Shown here piece after piece: positions 25,181-35,748 of a DNA stretch of 64,000 nucleotides. This stretch comes from Paenibacillus sp. PvR098 (lineage in GTDB: Bacteria > Bacillota > Bacilli > Paenibacillales > NBRC-103111): the NCBI RefSeq assembly GCF_017833255.1, contig NZ_JAFIBU010000001.1:3193501-3257500 (forward strand), written 5' to 3'. Each line of letters starts with the position of its first letter. Position 1 is the stretch's first letter. A model generated the notes under the pieces. That model saw only the letters and a program-made list of their open reading frames with translations, did not search any database and was not told where the DNA came from. The translations under genes and the position numbers were made by a program.

Positions 25181-25915
25181 CTAATAACTGCCAGCGTTTG
25201 TTTTCGGATTGCGCATCATGTAGCCGAGCCCCCGCCGGGTGATAATATATTCCGGACGGCTCGGATCGTCCTCGAGCTTCTCCCTAAGCCGGCGGATCGT
25301 CACGTCCACCGTACGTACATCCCCGAAATATTCGAAGCCCCACACGGCTTGAAGCAGGTGCTCTCGCGTCATGACCTTTCCGCTGTTCTTGGCCATATAC
25401 TGCACCAATTCAAATTCCCGGTGAGTGAGATCGAGCGGTACGCCGTCCTTATAGACCACATACATATCTGTGTCGATGAACAAGCTGAGAATTCGGAAGC
25501 CTTGCCGAGGCTGCTCCTCCTCCTGGGACTGAGCCGCAGGAGCTACCGCCGCCTTCGTCTGCCTTCGCAGATGCGCCTTCACCCGGGCGAGCAGCTCGCG
25601 CGTACCAAAAGGCTTCGTCACATAATCGTCGGCTCCGAGCTCAAGGCCCAGCACCTTATCAATCTCATTATCCTTGGCCGTCAGCATGATGATCGGCGTA
25701 TTCAGCTTTACCCTTACCTCACGGCACACGTCCATGCCGTCCTTCACCGGCAGCATCAGATCCAGCAGGATTAAATCCGGTTCCTCAGCATAAGCCAATT
25801 CGACTGCCGCTCCGCCATCATAAGCGCAGATTACCTCGTGCCCTTCTTTTTCCAAGTTAAATTTCAATATATCCGCAATCGGTTGTTCGTCGTCTACAAC
25901 GAGAATTTTCGCCAT
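25181..25915 (-). CDS. walR: Response regulator WalR (OmpR/PhoB family)
   Basis: A 244-residue transcription factor. The receiver domain (1-118) has acidic residues D8-D9, the phospho-acceptor D52 ([12 protein letters not shown]) and the K in [13 protein letters not shown]. The C-terminal winged helix (about 140-238) includes [19 protein letters not shown] and [16 protein letters not shown]. It controls autolysins and wall genes. First gene of walRKHIJ, with GGTGAAGG upstream. An M23 peptidase gene lies just upstream on the same strand but is separated by a terminator. Confidence 0.98.
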   Translation of the reverse strand: MAKILVVDDEQPIADILKFNLEKEGHEVICAYDGGAAVELAYAEEPDLILLDLMLPVKDGMDVCREVRVKLNTPIIMLTAKDNEIDKVLGLELGADDYVTKPFGTRELLARVKAHLRRQTKAAVAPAAQSQEEEQPRQGFRILSLFIDTDMYVVYKDGVPLDLTHREFELVQYMAKNSGKVMTREHLLQAVWGFEYFGDVRTVDVTIRRLREKLEDDPSRPEYIITRRGLGYMMRNPKTNAGSY

Positions 25916-25999
25916 TTCGTTCCTTCACCGCCTGTCAAAGACTAACAGCTGTTCATGGGAAGCTATTCACCTATTTTACCACAACTTGAAGTAAAAAGA

Positions 26000-26041
26000 G
26001 ACATGGAGACGCTGGGCGTACTGCCCTGCTTTCTCCATGTC
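26000..26041 (-). terminator. Rho-independent terminator after the M23 peptidase gene
   Basis: GACATGGAGA / TCTCCATGTC outer stem with an inner GGGC/GCCC pairing, followed by CTCTTTTTAC on the minus strand. It separates the peptidase transcript from walR. Confidence 0.75.
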
Positions 26042-26067
26042 CCATCATCTACGTGCCGATCGCCAGC

Positions 26068-27639
26068 TTAGCGGTTTAAAAATTTAAGAGGATTTTGCGG
26101 CGATTGATCGCGCAAAATTTCAAAGTGCAGATGCACTCCAGTGGAATCCCCGGTGCTGCCCATCGTTCCGATCTTTTCGCCTTTCTCCACGATGGCACCA
26201 TTGGTCGTTTCAACCTTGCTTAGATGCGCATACAACGTACGGTATCCATTCATATGATCGATAATGACCAATTTCCCGTATCCGTCCTTCACGCCTGCAA
26301 ACTCAACCTTGCCATTATCGGATGCGAGGATATTGCGGTTCCCTGTCAAATCAATCCCTTTATGGAAAGCGCCCCAACGCATACCGTATGTGCTGGAAAT
26401 CGAAGCGGAAACGACCGGCCATGCGAACTTACCCGAACCTTCCCCACGTACAACCTTGGTTCCTCTCTTCACGACGGCCTTCACAGGCTGCTGGACGATT
26501 TCTTCGCTTAACACGCTCTCTTCCTCCATTAGCCCGTTTACCTTAGTCAGCTGGAGGGTCACTTTCTTCAAGCCTTGCTTACCTTCGGCAAGCACCTGCG
26601 TCTCACCGAGACGCAAACTATCGTCCTGTTTGTATTCCGTTTCGTATTGAATCTCCTGATTTTCCACAACCTTCTCTACCGTCCGCACGGACAGTGCCGG
26701 CTGCAGAACGGTGAGGTCAAGCTGTTCGCCGACTTTGATCATGTCGTTAGAGATCCAAGGGTTATTCTGATAAATGACCTGCTTCGGAATATTCAGCTTC
26801 TTGGCGATGCATGATACGCAGTCACCGTCTTCCACCGTATATTTCGTAGGCTGCACATTGCCCTTCTCCAGCTTATTCAGAAGCTCGTCCGGCTTCATGA
26901 GCTGGTCTGGCTCGATTTGTAACTCCTTCATTTCCACATTCTGCACAAAATCCGCTTTTTGCAGCTCCGTCTCAACCGGAACGCTGCTTTCAGGAGCTGC
27001 CGACAATATGCCAACCTTCCCTGGCTCTTTCTTCTGCTGTATGGAAGCAATGGCGTTCGCTTTAATCTGCTCCAGGATTTGCTTGGCGGTCGCCTGGTCC
27101 TTCACGATGCCTACCGGCTTACCATCCACCAATAGCTGTACCCCTACAGGATAAGCCGAAAAATAACGATCCAACTGCTGAAGAACGGCTTGATCGTCTG
27201 CCTTTGTTCCAAAAACCCGATCCGTGGTCAATTCGAGCCTCGGTTCCTGCACGACCATGCGGATGTCCTTACCGTTGCTTGCCAGCTGCTCCCGCTTCTG
27301 CTGCTTGAACTGCTCCACCATCGCCGGATCCGAAACGGTTCCGACTGAGTCGCCATTCGCATATACATGATAGATATCCTTCATGTTCGCTTGGACGTAC
27401 TGATTCCCGCTCCAGGCTACAACAGCAATTAAACCTAATGTGGATACGGACTTGATCACTAGCCATTTATGTTCAATCATACGATTTTTGATTTGGATAA
27501 GTGCGGTTGTTCCTTGTTCCTTTGTCACCGGTTCGATCCTTAAGCCCTCAGCCAAGCTGTCGGATCCATTCTGAGCCCCAGAATTTCGAAGCTTTTTCAG
27601 CAGGCCCTTGAATTGATCCATAATCTTGAAAACTGTCAT
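26068..27639 (-). CDS. Membrane-anchored M23 peptidoglycan endopeptidase with LysM and G5 domains
   Basis: A 523-residue cell-envelope hydrolase. There is a cytoplasmic N-terminus of about 60 residues, one transmembrane helix (about 62-80), a mostly extended region, a LysM domain (about 266-312, YTVEDGDCVSCIAKKLNIPK), a G5 domain (about 318-390) and a C-terminal M23 (LytM) domain (about 415-520) with zinc ligands in HKGIDL and HLHFE. It likely cuts peptide cross-links during growth. The start ATG has AAGGAG upstream. It lies directly upstream of the wal operon, whose regulator WalR typically controls such enzymes; that control here is inference. Confidence 0.93.
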   Translation of the reverse strand: MTVFKIMDQFKGLLKKLRNSGAQNGSDSLAEGLRIEPVTKEQGTTALIQIKNRMIEHKWLVIKSVSTLGLIAVVAWSGNQYVQANMKDIYHVYANGDSVGTVSDPAMVEQFKQQKREQLASNGKDIRMVVQEPRLELTTDRVFGTKADDQAVLQQLDRYFSAYPVGVQLLVDGKPVGIVKDQATAKQILEQIKANAIASIQQKKEPGKVGILSAAPESSVPVETELQKADFVQNVEMKELQIEPDQLMKPDELLNKLEKGNVQPTKYTVEDGDCVSCIAKKLNIPKQVIYQNNPWISNDMIKVGEQLDLTVLQPALSVRTVEKVVENQEIQYETEYKQDDSLRLGETQVLAEGKQGLKKVTLQLTKVNGLMEEESVLSEEIVQQPVKAVVKRGTKVVRGEGSGKFAWPVVSASISSTYGMRWGAFHKGIDLTGNRNILASDNGKVEFAGVKDGYGKLVIIDHMNGYRTLYAHLSKVETTNGAIVEKGEKIGTMGSTGDSTGVHLHFEILRDQSPQNPLKFLNR

Positions 27640-27873
27640 CTTCTTCTCCTTTTAAGCCGTTTTTTGCCGCATTGGAAAGCCAGCCGTGCCGTACAGCACG
27701 AACCTACTGCTTTCTTGGGACTACTGCACATAAAAACACCTAAAAATAGGGATAATAACCAAAGTGCCCAAACTACTTAATAAATTTACCATAACCAATC
27801 TATCAATTTCAACCAAACCGCATATGATCTCTCATTTTCGGAGGAAAATCTGACAGGAGTGTGAAGTAAAACT

Positions 27874-28134
27874 ATGGAAAATATCATAGCGGCTTTCCCT
27901 AACCGGAGCGATATGGAGCATGCCGCGGAGGCACTTCGGAAGCAAGGCGTCATCAATCTCAAGCTGGAACCGGCTGCTCCGGCCCCCGTAAGTGATCTGC
28001 CTGTTATGACACTAAACGAGGTGAGGAGCGCGTCCATGGAGGCTTGCGGCAAGCTGCAGGTTCTTGTGGAATCGTCAAGGCGGAGACAAGCGATGGACAC
28101 AATCAGTCGCTATGGCGGGGAATGTTCATTCTAA
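27874..28134 (+). CDS. Small uncharacterised protein (86 aa)
   Basis: Plus-strand ORF between the M23 peptidase and a membrane protein gene, both on the other strand. The sequence starts MENIIAAFPNRSDMEHAAEA, a beta-alpha pattern also seen at the start of small stress-type proteins that begin with a ferredoxin-like fold; residues 60-86 form a second such unit. The ribosome site is poor (AGGAG 15 bases upstream). A clear terminator follows the stop, which supports a real transcription unit. Family not recognised. Confidence 0.65.
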   Translation: MENIIAAFPNRSDMEHAAEALRKQGVINLKLEPAAPAPVSDLPVMTLNEVRSASMEACGKLQVLVESSRRRQAMDTISRYGGECSF

Positions 28135-28144
28135 CTCGAAGAAC

Positions 28145-28177
28145 AAAACTGGCCTTACCGTTCATCAGGCCAGTTTT
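28145..28177. terminator. Rho-independent terminator
   Basis: AAAACTGGCC / GGCCAGTTTT with a 13-base loop and a following T run; it can work in both directions. It ends the 86-aa gene (+) and the convergent 218-aa gene (-). Confidence 0.85.
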
Positions 28178-28229
28178 TCGCTATACTATATATGCTTCTC
28201 ATATCACACCAAACGCCCCAAAACTAGGC

Positions 28230-28886
28230 TCAGGGCGCTCCAATCAGAGATTGCAGCTGCTGATATTCCCCCGGCTTTAAATGGGCTTGAAACAGCTGCT
28301 GCAGCTCTTTCAGCTCTGCTGCGGTAATTCCATCCTCCATAATGACTGAAATCCTCTGCATTTCCTCTTGAGGTAACCGGGAGATGAGGATAGAAAAAAT
28401 CTTCGCCTTGTTCTCCTCAGACAATTGCTCCTTCTTCTCAGCAAATTCTTCGCTTGAAACGACAACCCTTCTCTCTTCCTCCGGCAATTCAGCCTGTTCC
28501 GATTGCCGGTTCCAGACGGCCACCGCGTCCTCTGGAACCCGATAAGGGTCAACAAGGTCTTGGCTGCCCGGGCTTCCGCCCCCGCTTTTATTCGTTCCGG
28601 TCGCGGAGGAGGTGGACGGGCTTTCTTTAGCAGAAACAGCCAGGTCTTTTGTTTTTTTGTCCTCCTCCTCATTCATTCCTATGCCTAATTGTGCAGTAAA
28701 CCGGTTCACAAATCGGCTCCACTCCATCTTTTGATTTCCCGGACGCTGAATCTGATATTGGTCCAACAATACATTCACATACGCATTCACGGCGAGGAAA
28801 GTCATCACCACACAACATAAAGAGGTGACCACCGCGCTGATGCCCAGCTTCAGCATCCAGCTCATCCATTTCATGGCTCTGCCCAT
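28230..28886 (-). CDS. Uncharacterised single-pass membrane protein (218 aa)
   Basis: An N-terminal hydrophobic helix (about residues 12-38) is followed by a short conserved-looking stretch, a low-complexity serine/glycine-rich linker (about 85-110), and a charged helical C-terminal region (LPEEERRVVVSSEEFAEKKE to the end) with an EGITAAEL-like helix pair. No enzymatic motif seen. It lies downstream of purA, after the purA terminator. I do not recognise a family; it looks like a membrane-anchored adaptor. Confidence 0.8.
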   Translation of the reverse strand: MGRAMKWMSWMLKLGISAVVTSLCCVVMTFLAVNAYVNVLLDQYQIQRPGNQKMEWSRFVNRFTAQLGIGMNEEEDKKTKDLAVSAKESPSTSSATGTNKSGGGSPGSQDLVDPYRVPEDAVAVWNRQSEQAELPEEERRVVVSSEEFAEKKEQLSEENKAKIFSILISRLPQEEMQRISVIMEDGITAAELKELQQLFQAHLKPGEYQQLQSLIGAP

Positions 28887-28971
28887 CTCCCATCGGTCCT
28901 TGTTGGTCTATTCTCAGTATTGACCTTTTTCTGGGAAATCAACCGGGCTATGAGATGCATATATGCAAAAA

Positions 28972-29002
28972 GCCCTGCACTCCTTCATCAGGAGAACAGG
29001 GC
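28972..29002 (-). terminator. Rho-independent terminator of purA
   Basis: GCCCTG / CAGGGC outer stem with inner CTCCT / AGGAG, followed by TTTTT on the minus strand, 26 bases after the purA stop. Confidence 0.85.
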
Positions 29003-29027
29003 CCTCTTTTTCATATCATGATTAGAA

Positions 29028-30311
29028 TTAGTAAATTGGCTTCACCAGGTTGGTTTGCTCACGGTTACGCCCAACGGAGAAAATCGCAATCGGAATCCCA
29101 GTCAGCTCGGACACTCGCTCAATGTACCGTCTTGCGTTCTCCGGCAAATCCTCAAGCTTGCGAACGTTGGACAAATCCTCGGTCCAGCCCGGCAGCTCCT
29201 CATACACCGCTTCGCATTCAGCCAACATCTTCAAGCTGGCCGGATAATGCTCGATGATTTCACCGCGGTATTTATAGGCCGTACAAATCTTCACTTTGTC
29301 CAGACCGGCCAGCACATCAAGCGAGTTCAAAGACAAGCCAGTAATCCCACTCACCCGGCGGGCATGGCGGACAACGACACTATCGAACCAGCCGACGCGG
29401 CGCGGTCTTCCGGTAACCGTACCATACTCATTGCCGCGTTCACGAATCCAGTCACCGGTTTCATTCTGTTGTTCTGTTGGGAACGGACCATCTCCGACAC
29501 GCGTTGTGTAGGATTTGGCTACACCGATGATTTGCTGAATTTTGGACGGACCCACACCGGATCCGATACAAACGCCGCCCGCAGAAGGATTTGAAGATGT
29601 AACATAAGGATACGTTCCTTGGTCGATATCCAGCATGACACCCTGTGCGCCCTCGAACAGCACCTTCTTGCCATCATCGATCAGATCATTGAGAACAACC
29701 GATGTATCCGTGACGTAAGGGCGGATTTTCTCCGCATATTCGAGATATTCCTCAATGATCGAATCGGCATCGAGACCTTTGGATCCGTACACTTGTTCGA
29801 TCAATACGTTTTTCTCTTCGACCATCTGACGAACCTTCCGTTCAAACTCCTCCGCATCCATCAAATCAGCGATGCGAATTCCGTTACGAGCGGCTTTATC
29901 CATGTAGCAAGGACCGATCCCCTTACGGGTCGTTCCGATCTTGTTGTCGCCCTTACGCTCTTCCTCTAAACCGTCCAGCAGAAGGTGATAAGGCATAATA
30001 ACGTGGGCCCGGTCACTGATGCGCAGATTGTTCGTCGTAAAGCCGTTTTCGTTAATGTAGCGAATTTCTTCGAGCAGTGCTCCTGGATTGATGACCATAC
30101 CATTACCGATGATACAAATTTTATCTTCATAAAAAATGCCCGATGGAATCATCGTAAGCTTATACTTTTTATCATTAATAAGAATCGTATGTCCTGCATT
30201 GTTGCCTCCTTGATAACGAGCAACAACTTCTGCAGACTCTGCCAGAAAGTCGGTAATCTTCCCTTTACCTTCGTCTCCCCATTGGGTTCCGACAACTACT
30301 ACCGTTGACAT
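29028..30311 (-). CDS. purA: Adenylosuccinate synthetase
   Basis: A 427-residue enzyme joining IMP and aspartate with GTP to form adenylosuccinate, the first committed step to AMP. The N-terminal P-loop [18 protein letters not shown], the IMP-binding stretches [11 protein letters not shown] and the C-terminal [11 protein letters not shown] region are all present. The ATG at 30311 has GGGGGTAAG upstream; the GTG two codons earlier is less well placed. It is monocistronic, with an upstream PurBox pair suggesting PurR repression, and sits downstream of the replicative helicase gene as in Bacillus. Confidence 0.98.
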   Translation of the reverse strand: MSTVVVVGTQWGDEGKGKITDFLAESAEVVARYQGGNNAGHTILINDKKYKLTMIPSGIFYEDKICIIGNGMVINPGALLEEIRYINENGFTTNNLRISDRAHVIMPYHLLLDGLEEERKGDNKIGTTRKGIGPCYMDKAARNGIRIADLMDAEEFERKVRQMVEEKNVLIEQVYGSKGLDADSIIEEYLEYAEKIRPYVTDTSVVLNDLIDDGKKVLFEGAQGVMLDIDQGTYPYVTSSNPSAGGVCIGSGVGPSKIQQIIGVAKSYTTRVGDGPFPTEQQNETGDWIRERGNEYGTVTGRPRRVGWFDSVVVRHARRVSGITGLSLNSLDVLAGLDKVKICTAYKYRGEIIEHYPASLKMLAECEAVYEELPGWTEDLSNVRKLEDLPENARRYIERVSELTGIPIAIFSVGRNREQTNLVKPIY

Positions 30312-30407
30312 ATTCACTTACCCCCGTGAGGTGGAAACCACCTGTTATTTGCCTTTTAGACGCAATACACCACTGATTAGTTTAGCAGTACCGCTCTGTA
30401 AAGTCAA

Positions 30408-30451
30408 TAAAACGAACAATAAACTTAACCAATTGCCCATTGTTCGGAAAT
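30408..30451. promoter_or_regulatory. Paired PurBoxes, candidate PurR operator for purA
   Basis: The complement of 30439-30451 reads ATTTCCGAACAAT, a full match to the PurBox consensus AWWWCCGAACWWT. A second box in opposite orientation, TAAAACGAACAAT at 30408-30420, keeps the CGAAC core with two mismatches. They are 18 bases apart, about 100-140 bases upstream of the purA start, close to the arrangement described for Bacillus PurR operators. Confidence 0.7.
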
Positions 30452-30577
30452 CATTCATATGTAGAGAGACTACAGCGGTAACCTTCCGTTTGGTCCACTG
30501 TAGTACGCATATTCTTTTTTGGCCTGTCCATTTCATAGAAAGTGTTCCCCGTGCAACAGGAATACCGGCGCACAATC

Positions 30578-31936
30578 TTACCGCGCCATAGCTAGCTCCT
30601 GATGGGATCGGTCTAGGCTTACAAACTTGTTATAATTTTTCAGGAAGGCGAGCTCCACCGTCCCGACCGGACCATTCCGCTGCTTTGCGATAATGATCTC
30701 GATAATGTTCTTCTTCTCCGACTCTTTGTCGTAATAGTCGTCACGGTACAAGAATGCCACAATATCGGCATCCTGCTCGATCGATCCCGATTCCCGAAGG
30801 TCAGACATCATCGGTCGCTTATCCTGCCGCTGCTCCACACCCCGACTCAACTGAGACAGCGCGATAACCGGAACGTCTAGCTCACGCGCAATCTGTTTCA
30901 GCGTCCGGGAAATCTCCGATACCTCTTGTTGACGGTTATCACCTTTGCCGCGTCCGTGAATGAGCTGCAGATAGTCGATCAGGATCATTCCGAGCCCCTT
31001 CTCCTTCTTCAAGCGGCGGCACTTTGCCCGAATATCAGCTACCGTGACGGATGGGGAATCGTCAATATAGATATTAGCCTCAGAGAGCGAGCCGATGGCC
31101 ATCGTCAGCTTCTCCCAATCGTCCGGTTCCAAGAAGCCTGTCCGCATCCGACCTGCATCGACGTTCGCCTCCGCGCAAATCATCCGCTGCACAAGCTGAG
31201 GCGCACCCATCTCCAAACTGAAGATGGCGACGGTCTCTTTCTCGCGTACCCCGACATTCTGTGCAATATTCAAAGCGAACGCCGTCTTCCCTACGGAAGG
31301 CCGTGCCGCAACGATGATCAGGTCCGACCTCTGGAAGCCCGAGGTCATCTTGTCCAAGTCAGTAAAACCGGATCGAACCCCGGTGGTGCTCCCCTTCTGA
31401 TTGAAGAGGAACTCCACTTTGTCAAAGACCTCCATCAGCACATCCTTGATCGCGATGAAGCCTGAACCCGAACGAGCCTGCGAAATTTCCATAATGCGCT
31501 GTTCCGCGTCGCTCAAAAGTATTCCCACTTCATCTTCGCCGGAGTACCCGTTCGTAACAATCTGCGTAGCCGCACGGATCAAACGCCGCAGCATCGACTT
31601 CTCTTCTACAATCTGTGCATAGTAGTCGATGTTGGCTGCCGTAGGCACTGCATTGGCGAGCTCCGACAGATAGCTGATTCCCCCGACCTCCTCCAGCTGC
31701 TTCTTATCCTGCAGCCGGGCGGTCAGCGTAATAAGATCGACTGGCTCGTTTGCCTCCGCTATCTCGATCATGGCTTCGTAAATCCGCTGATGTGCACCGC
31801 GGTAGAAGTCGTCACTCGTCACCCGTTCCATCGACGTGACCAGCGCTTCGCCGTCAAGCAAAATAGCGCCGAGCACGGCCTGCTCGGCTTCTATATTCTG
31901 CGGAGGGATTCGATCCATAAACAAATTCTCGTTCAT
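30578..31936 (-). CDS. dnaB: Replicative DNA helicase (DnaB family; dnaC in Bacillus)
   Basis: A 452-residue hexameric helicase that unwinds DNA ahead of the fork. The N-terminal DnaB domain (about 10-110) begins IPPQNIEAEQAVLGAILLD. The RecA-like C-terminal domain has Walker A ARPSVGKTAF (about 210), Walker B ILIDYLQL and the DnaB signature LSQLSRGVEQRQDKRPMMSD. No intein or insertion. The start ATG has AGGAGG upstream. It follows rplI in the order gdpP-rplI-dnaB typical of Bacillales. Confidence 0.98.
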   Translation of the reverse strand: MNENLFMDRIPPQNIEAEQAVLGAILLDGEALVTSMERVTSDDFYRGAHQRIYEAMIEIAEANEPVDLITLTARLQDKKQLEEVGGISYLSELANAVPTAANIDYYAQIVEEKSMLRRLIRAATQIVTNGYSGEDEVGILLSDAEQRIMEISQARSGSGFIAIKDVLMEVFDKVEFLFNQKGSTTGVRSGFTDLDKMTSGFQRSDLIIVAARPSVGKTAFALNIAQNVGVREKETVAIFSLEMGAPQLVQRMICAEANVDAGRMRTGFLEPDDWEKLTMAIGSLSEANIYIDDSPSVTVADIRAKCRRLKKEKGLGMILIDYLQLIHGRGKGDNRQQEVSEISRTLKQIARELDVPVIALSQLSRGVEQRQDKRPMMSDLRESGSIEQDADIVAFLYRDDYYDKESEKKNIIEIIIAKQRNGPVGTVELAFLKNYNKFVSLDRSHQELAMAR

Positions 31937-32026
31937 CCGTTCTCCTCCTGATATTCAAGCTTCGAATACGGACAACAAGGCAAATAACGGACCAATGTCC
32001 GTTATCCGTTGCCTAAACAGGCTCCC

Positions 32027-32470
32027 TTACTCTTTCACCACGTGAACTTTCAGCTTCGCAGTCACTTCCGGGTGAAGCTTCACGACGACTTCCGTCACGC
32101 CCAGCGCGCGGATCGGTTCGTCCATCACGATCTTCCGCTTATCCAGTTTAATCCCCATCTTATCAACTGCTTCGGCCACCTGCTTGTTCGAAACGGCTCC
32201 GAACAAACGGCCGTCCGCCCCTGACTTCGCCTTCAGCTGAACGGTTAGCTCTCCCAGCTTCCGCCCAACCTCCTGCGCATCGGCCTTCTCCTGTGCCTTC
32301 TTCCGGTCCTCGGCTTTCTTCTGCTGATCCAGCACCTTCATGGATCCATCGGTAGCCGGAGCCGCCAGGTTTTGTTTGAATAAAAAATTATTAGCATAGC
32401 CCTCGGAAACTTCTTTTATTTCTCCTTTTTTTCCTTGGCCCTTCACATCTTTCAGCAATATCACTTTCAT
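32027..32470 (-). CDS. rplI: 50S ribosomal protein L9
   Basis: A 147-residue ribosomal protein. The N-terminal RNA-binding domain [27 protein letters not shown], the connecting helix rich in K and A, and the C-terminal domain are all of normal length. Its ATG overlaps the gdpP stop by four bases (ATGA), so translation is coupled. GAGGGG upstream. Confidence 0.98.
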   Translation of the reverse strand: MKVILLKDVKGQGKKGEIKEVSEGYANNFLFKQNLAAPATDGSMKVLDQQKKAEDRKKAQEKADAQEVGRKLGELTVQLKAKSGADGRLFGAVSNKQVAEAVDKMGIKLDKRKIVMDEPIRALGVTEVVVKLHPEVTAKLKVHVVKE

Positions 32471-34428
32471 TCGAGCAACCCCTCCTCTGCATGAATCTCA
32501 TTTAAAACTTGCTTGAGCCGCTGTGCAGCCTCTGCCACCGTACCTTCGATCTGCGTAGCCGCATTGGTCAAATGGCCGCCTCCGCCCATCTTCTCCATGA
32601 CCAGTTGGACGTTCATCTGTCCGAGCGATCTTGCACTGATCCCAATTAGACCGTCCGGTCTTTCGCTGATGACAAATGAGGCCATGATTCCCGTCATAGT
32701 TAACAATGTATCAGCAACTTGGGCTATGAGCAACTGAGAATATTTACGTCCCGACTCGTTTACCGCAAGCGCAATATGATCGAAGATGACGACTGCGTCC
32801 TTAATGACCTCGGCTTTTTGAATGAAATACTCCAAATCTTCCTTCAACAGCTGCTGGATCATAGATGAATCCGCTCCGTTCCGACGTAAGAAAGACGCCG
32901 CTTCAAACGTCCTTGCCCCCGTACGGAGACTAAAGCTTTTCGTATCCACGACAATACCCGCCAGCAAGGCCGTCGCATCAAGCACACCCATCGTGATACG
33001 CTCGTGAAAATATTGGAGCAGCTCCGTCACCAGCTCACATGTGGAAGATGCATAGGGCTCCATATAAACCAAAGTAGCGTCTTGAATGTAATCCTCACTG
33101 CGCCGGTGATGGTCCACAACCACCTTCCAAGGCGTCAACTGCAGCAGCCGTGGTTCCGGTGTCATCACCGCCCGATGCGTGTCCACGACAACGGCCAGAG
33201 ATCGCGAATTCGTAATCTGCAGCGCTTGTTCCGGGGTAATAAACCACCGGTTCAGCTTTTCGTCCTCGTAGATCGTCTCCATCAGCTTCTCGATGGAAGG
33301 ATTCACTCCCTCAAGCACAATATAACCTTCTTTGTTGCTGACATGCGCCATCTTCAATACGCCGATGGCTGCCCCGATCGCATCCATATCAGGATGTTTA
33401 TGGCCCATGATAATGACCTTATCGCAATCCTTAATCAGGTCGCGAAGCGCATGAGAAATCACTCGAGCCCTAACCCGCGTCCGCTTCTCGAGCGCATTGG
33501 AGCGTCCCCCATAGAATGACAGCCGCTCCCCTACCTTCACAGCAGCCTGGTCTCCTCCTCGGCCGAGCGCCATATCCAAGCTCGTTTGGGCCCAGTGCCC
33601 GAGCTCGGTTATAGATGCAGTGCCTGAAGCAATACCAATACTCAGCGTCAACGGCAGCTTATGCTCAATCGTAATATCGCGAACGTCATCCAGGATCTCA
33701 AAGCGAGATTGCTCCAACGCCTTCAGTCCTCTTTGGTCCATCAGTACGAGATACCGGTCCGAGGCGGTCCGGCGAAGATAGACATGATGCTTTTGAGCCC
33801 ATTCCGTAATTTCACCGGTGACTTTAGCCATCATGATGCTGCGTGTTTGGTCATCAAGCCCCTGTGTAGCTTCATCCAGATTGTCCAGCATCACGATACC
33901 CAGTGCAAGTTTCTCTTCGTCATAGCTGAGCTGAAGCGACTTCAGCTGCGTAATGTCGGTCAAATAAAGCAGCCGCTCTGCCGGATTGATCTGCACTTCA
34001 TAGATGCTGCTATTCATTGAAATTTCAAGCTTAAGTTCTTTATCCTTACGATTGTTGAGCGCTGGAAACAACTCCTGGAGGGATTCACCGATGAGTGAAT
34101 CCTTACCCAGCATCTGAGCTACGAAAGGGTTGTGCCACTCGATGACTTTATCCTCGTTGTAAAGCACAATGCCAAACGGTAGCCCGTGAATCACTTCGCT
34201 TCCCGCACGCTTGACCCGATGCGACAACGTGGACACATAGTGGTTTAAGTCCTCATGGAAAGCCTGCTCCGCCTTTAGTGTGTAATACCCGAGAATGCAG
34301 CACAAAATCAAGGCAATGAGAGCAATAACCCATTGGTATAGAAAAAGAGTCAAGGTCAAAGCGCTCAGCAAGACAAAAATCCATACAATATGCATCCCAT
34401 GCCATCGCTTCAACAGGAACTTCGGCAT
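32467..34428 (-). CDS. gdpP: Cyclic-di-AMP phosphodiesterase GdpP (YybT)
   Basis: A 653-residue membrane enzyme that degrades c-di-AMP. Two N-terminal transmembrane helices (about 6-50), a PAS domain (about 75-160), a degenerate GGDEF domain (about 165-300) and the catalytic DHH/DHHA1 domains (about 330-640) with [18 protein letters not shown] and VVDHHRR motifs are visible, with the C-terminal GGGGH. The ATG at 34428 has AGGAG upstream; the frame from 34458 is too long. It overlaps rplI and lies four bases into the end of the yybS-like gene region, forming yybS-gdpP-rplI. Confidence 0.96.
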   Translation of the reverse strand: MPKFLLKRWHGMHIVWIFVLLSALTLTLFLYQWVIALIALILCCILGYYTLKAEQAFHEDLNHYVSTLSHRVKRAGSEVIHGLPFGIVLYNEDKVIEWHNPFVAQMLGKDSLIGESLQELFPALNNRKDKELKLEISMNSSIYEVQINPAERLLYLTDITQLKSLQLSYDEEKLALGIVMLDNLDEATQGLDDQTRSIMMAKVTGEITEWAQKHHVYLRRTASDRYLVLMDQRGLKALEQSRFEILDDVRDITIEHKLPLTLSIGIASGTASITELGHWAQTSLDMALGRGGDQAAVKVGERLSFYGGRSNALEKRTRVRARVISHALRDLIKDCDKVIIMGHKHPDMDAIGAAIGVLKMAHVSNKEGYIVLEGVNPSIEKLMETIYEDEKLNRWFITPEQALQITNSRSLAVVVDTHRAVMTPEPRLLQLTPWKVVVDHHRRSEDYIQDATLVYMEPYASSTCELVTELLQYFHERITMGVLDATALLAGIVVDTKSFSLRTGARTFEAASFLRRNGADSSMIQQLLKEDLEYFIQKAEVIKDAVVIFDHIALAVNESGRKYSQLLIAQVADTLLTMTGIMASFVISERPDGLIGISARSLGQMNVQLVMEKMGGGGHLTNAATQIEGTVAEAAQRLKQVLNEIHAEEGLLE

Positions 34429-34454
34429 TTCATTCGCTCCTAATCCCTTTAAAG

Positions 34455-35393
34455 TCACTTGCGGGTCAAACGATCACGGATCGGAAACGCCACATCGAAT
34501 ATACCAAGCAGACTAAACATAAAAGACGCCGGCGGGAATACCAAGAGCAGCAGAATCCCAACAATCGGCAGTGTCCTATTCCAGCGCTTCACATGCGCCA
34601 CATAGAATAAGAAGGAAATCGCTTGAATGGAGAATACAAAAGTCAACAACGGCAGCAAGTTCAAGAGCACCGTGTATGACATCGATTTCGTGTCGCTTAC
34701 GAACATTTCCATAACCAGCGCGATCAAATAAAACCAAACGAACGATTTCGGCAGCATCCAGTCTTTGACCGGCTTAAAGGCAGGAATGGATTCTCCCGAA
34801 CGGACAAGCAGCCTGCGCGCCAGAGTATGGGACACGACTACGTAAAAGAGTGAAAATCCGATCATATACAGCGGCAGCATCAGTACCATCATATGCACCA
34901 GGGTGTCCGGATCGACTCCCATCATGCTCTGCAGCTCCGCAGGAAGTGTCTTCACGCTATCCACCATGAACTGCTTCAGTCTTCCCACCGGATTGAGCCC
35001 AAACATCTGAGTCATGACAAGGGTAAGCAGCAGCTGCGCCAGAAGTGTAACCGCGCCCACTGTAAGAACGGTTCGCGCTGGGGCACTTTTTTTGTACAGG
35101 TTGCCCATCTGGATGACCGGCGGTAAAAAGAAAAGCGATATCGATACGAGCAGCGCCCCAAGCCAGCCTGCCAAAAGCAGTGATGTTATTAAATAAACGA
35201 TGGCCAAGCAGACCCCATAATGTACCAAAAACCGCTTAGTGCCCAGCTTCACATACATTACCAGCACGGGAACCATGAGAAGTGCTGCCGTTATCAAATT
35301 CAGCGGAGGTAAAAAAATGGTTAAAAGCAAAATGATATAAGCGATGCTCCAGCCGAGCATTCGCTTCTTTTGAGATTCTTCCAAGCCTTTCAC
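34455..35393 (-). CDS. yybS: YybS-family (DUF2232) membrane protein
   Basis: A 312-residue protein with about eight transmembrane helices, found upstream of gdpP across Bacillales. Function is not established; its fold has been compared with S-component-like membrane proteins. The GTG start overlaps the stop of the MazG-like gene (GTGA), so it is translationally coupled. Confidence 0.88.
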   Translation of the reverse strand: MKGLEESQKKRMLGWSIAYIILLLTIFLPPLNLITAALLMVPVLVMYVKLGTKRFLVHYGVCLAIVYLITSLLLAGWLGALLVSISLFFLPPVIQMGNLYKKSAPARTVLTVGAVTLLAQLLLTLVMTQMFGLNPVGRLKQFMVDSVKTLPAELQSMMGVDPDTLVHMMVLMLPLYMIGFSLFYVVVSHTLARRLLVRSGESIPAFKPVKDWMLPKSFVWFYLIALVMEMFVSDTKSMSYTVLLNLLPLLTFVFSIQAISFLFYVAHVKRWNRTLPIVGILLLLVFPPASFMFSLLGIFDVAFPIRDRLTRK

Positions 35394-35701
35394 CTCTTAC
35401 GCAAATGATCTTCCAAAGCGGTAATGTCTCCGTACCATTCTTCTAGTTGATGTCCTTCTTCACGATGCTTCTTCATTTTGTCCAGAACCGCTTCATCCAA
35501 ATTACGTAGAGAGATGCCGAGTCGACGTCCGAGAATATAACAGCAGGCAATCAGACTTGCCAGCCCGTCAACGATTTTGTGATGACTGCCCTCCCATATG
35601 CCTTTGAGCAGATGGGCCATCTGATCCACAAGTTCGGTTTTCAGCCATTCGATAATTTTGGCCCGCTTGGCCAAATCAACTTCTCGATCCATATTAGACA
35701 A
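35390..35701 (-). CDS. MazG-like protein
   Basis: A 103-residue helical protein resembling a single MazG-like domain (all-alpha NTP pyrophosphatase superfamily): HKIVDGLASLIACCYILGRR and SLRNLDEAVLDKMKKHREEG. The usual acidic metal-binding EExxE pattern is not obvious, so activity is uncertain. A TTG at 35701 spaces properly with TAGGAGAG; an ATG three codons later does not. First gene of the yybS-gdpP-rplI-dnaB run. Confidence 0.8.
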   Translation of the reverse strand: MSNMDREVDLAKRAKIIEWLKTELVDQMAHLLKGIWEGSHHKIVDGLASLIACCYILGRRLGISLRNLDEAVLDKMKKHREEGHQLEEWYGDITALEDHLRKR

Positions 35702-35748
35702 GCTGATTCTCTCCTAACTCTGAAGCTTTAGTTAATTATACCACACTT

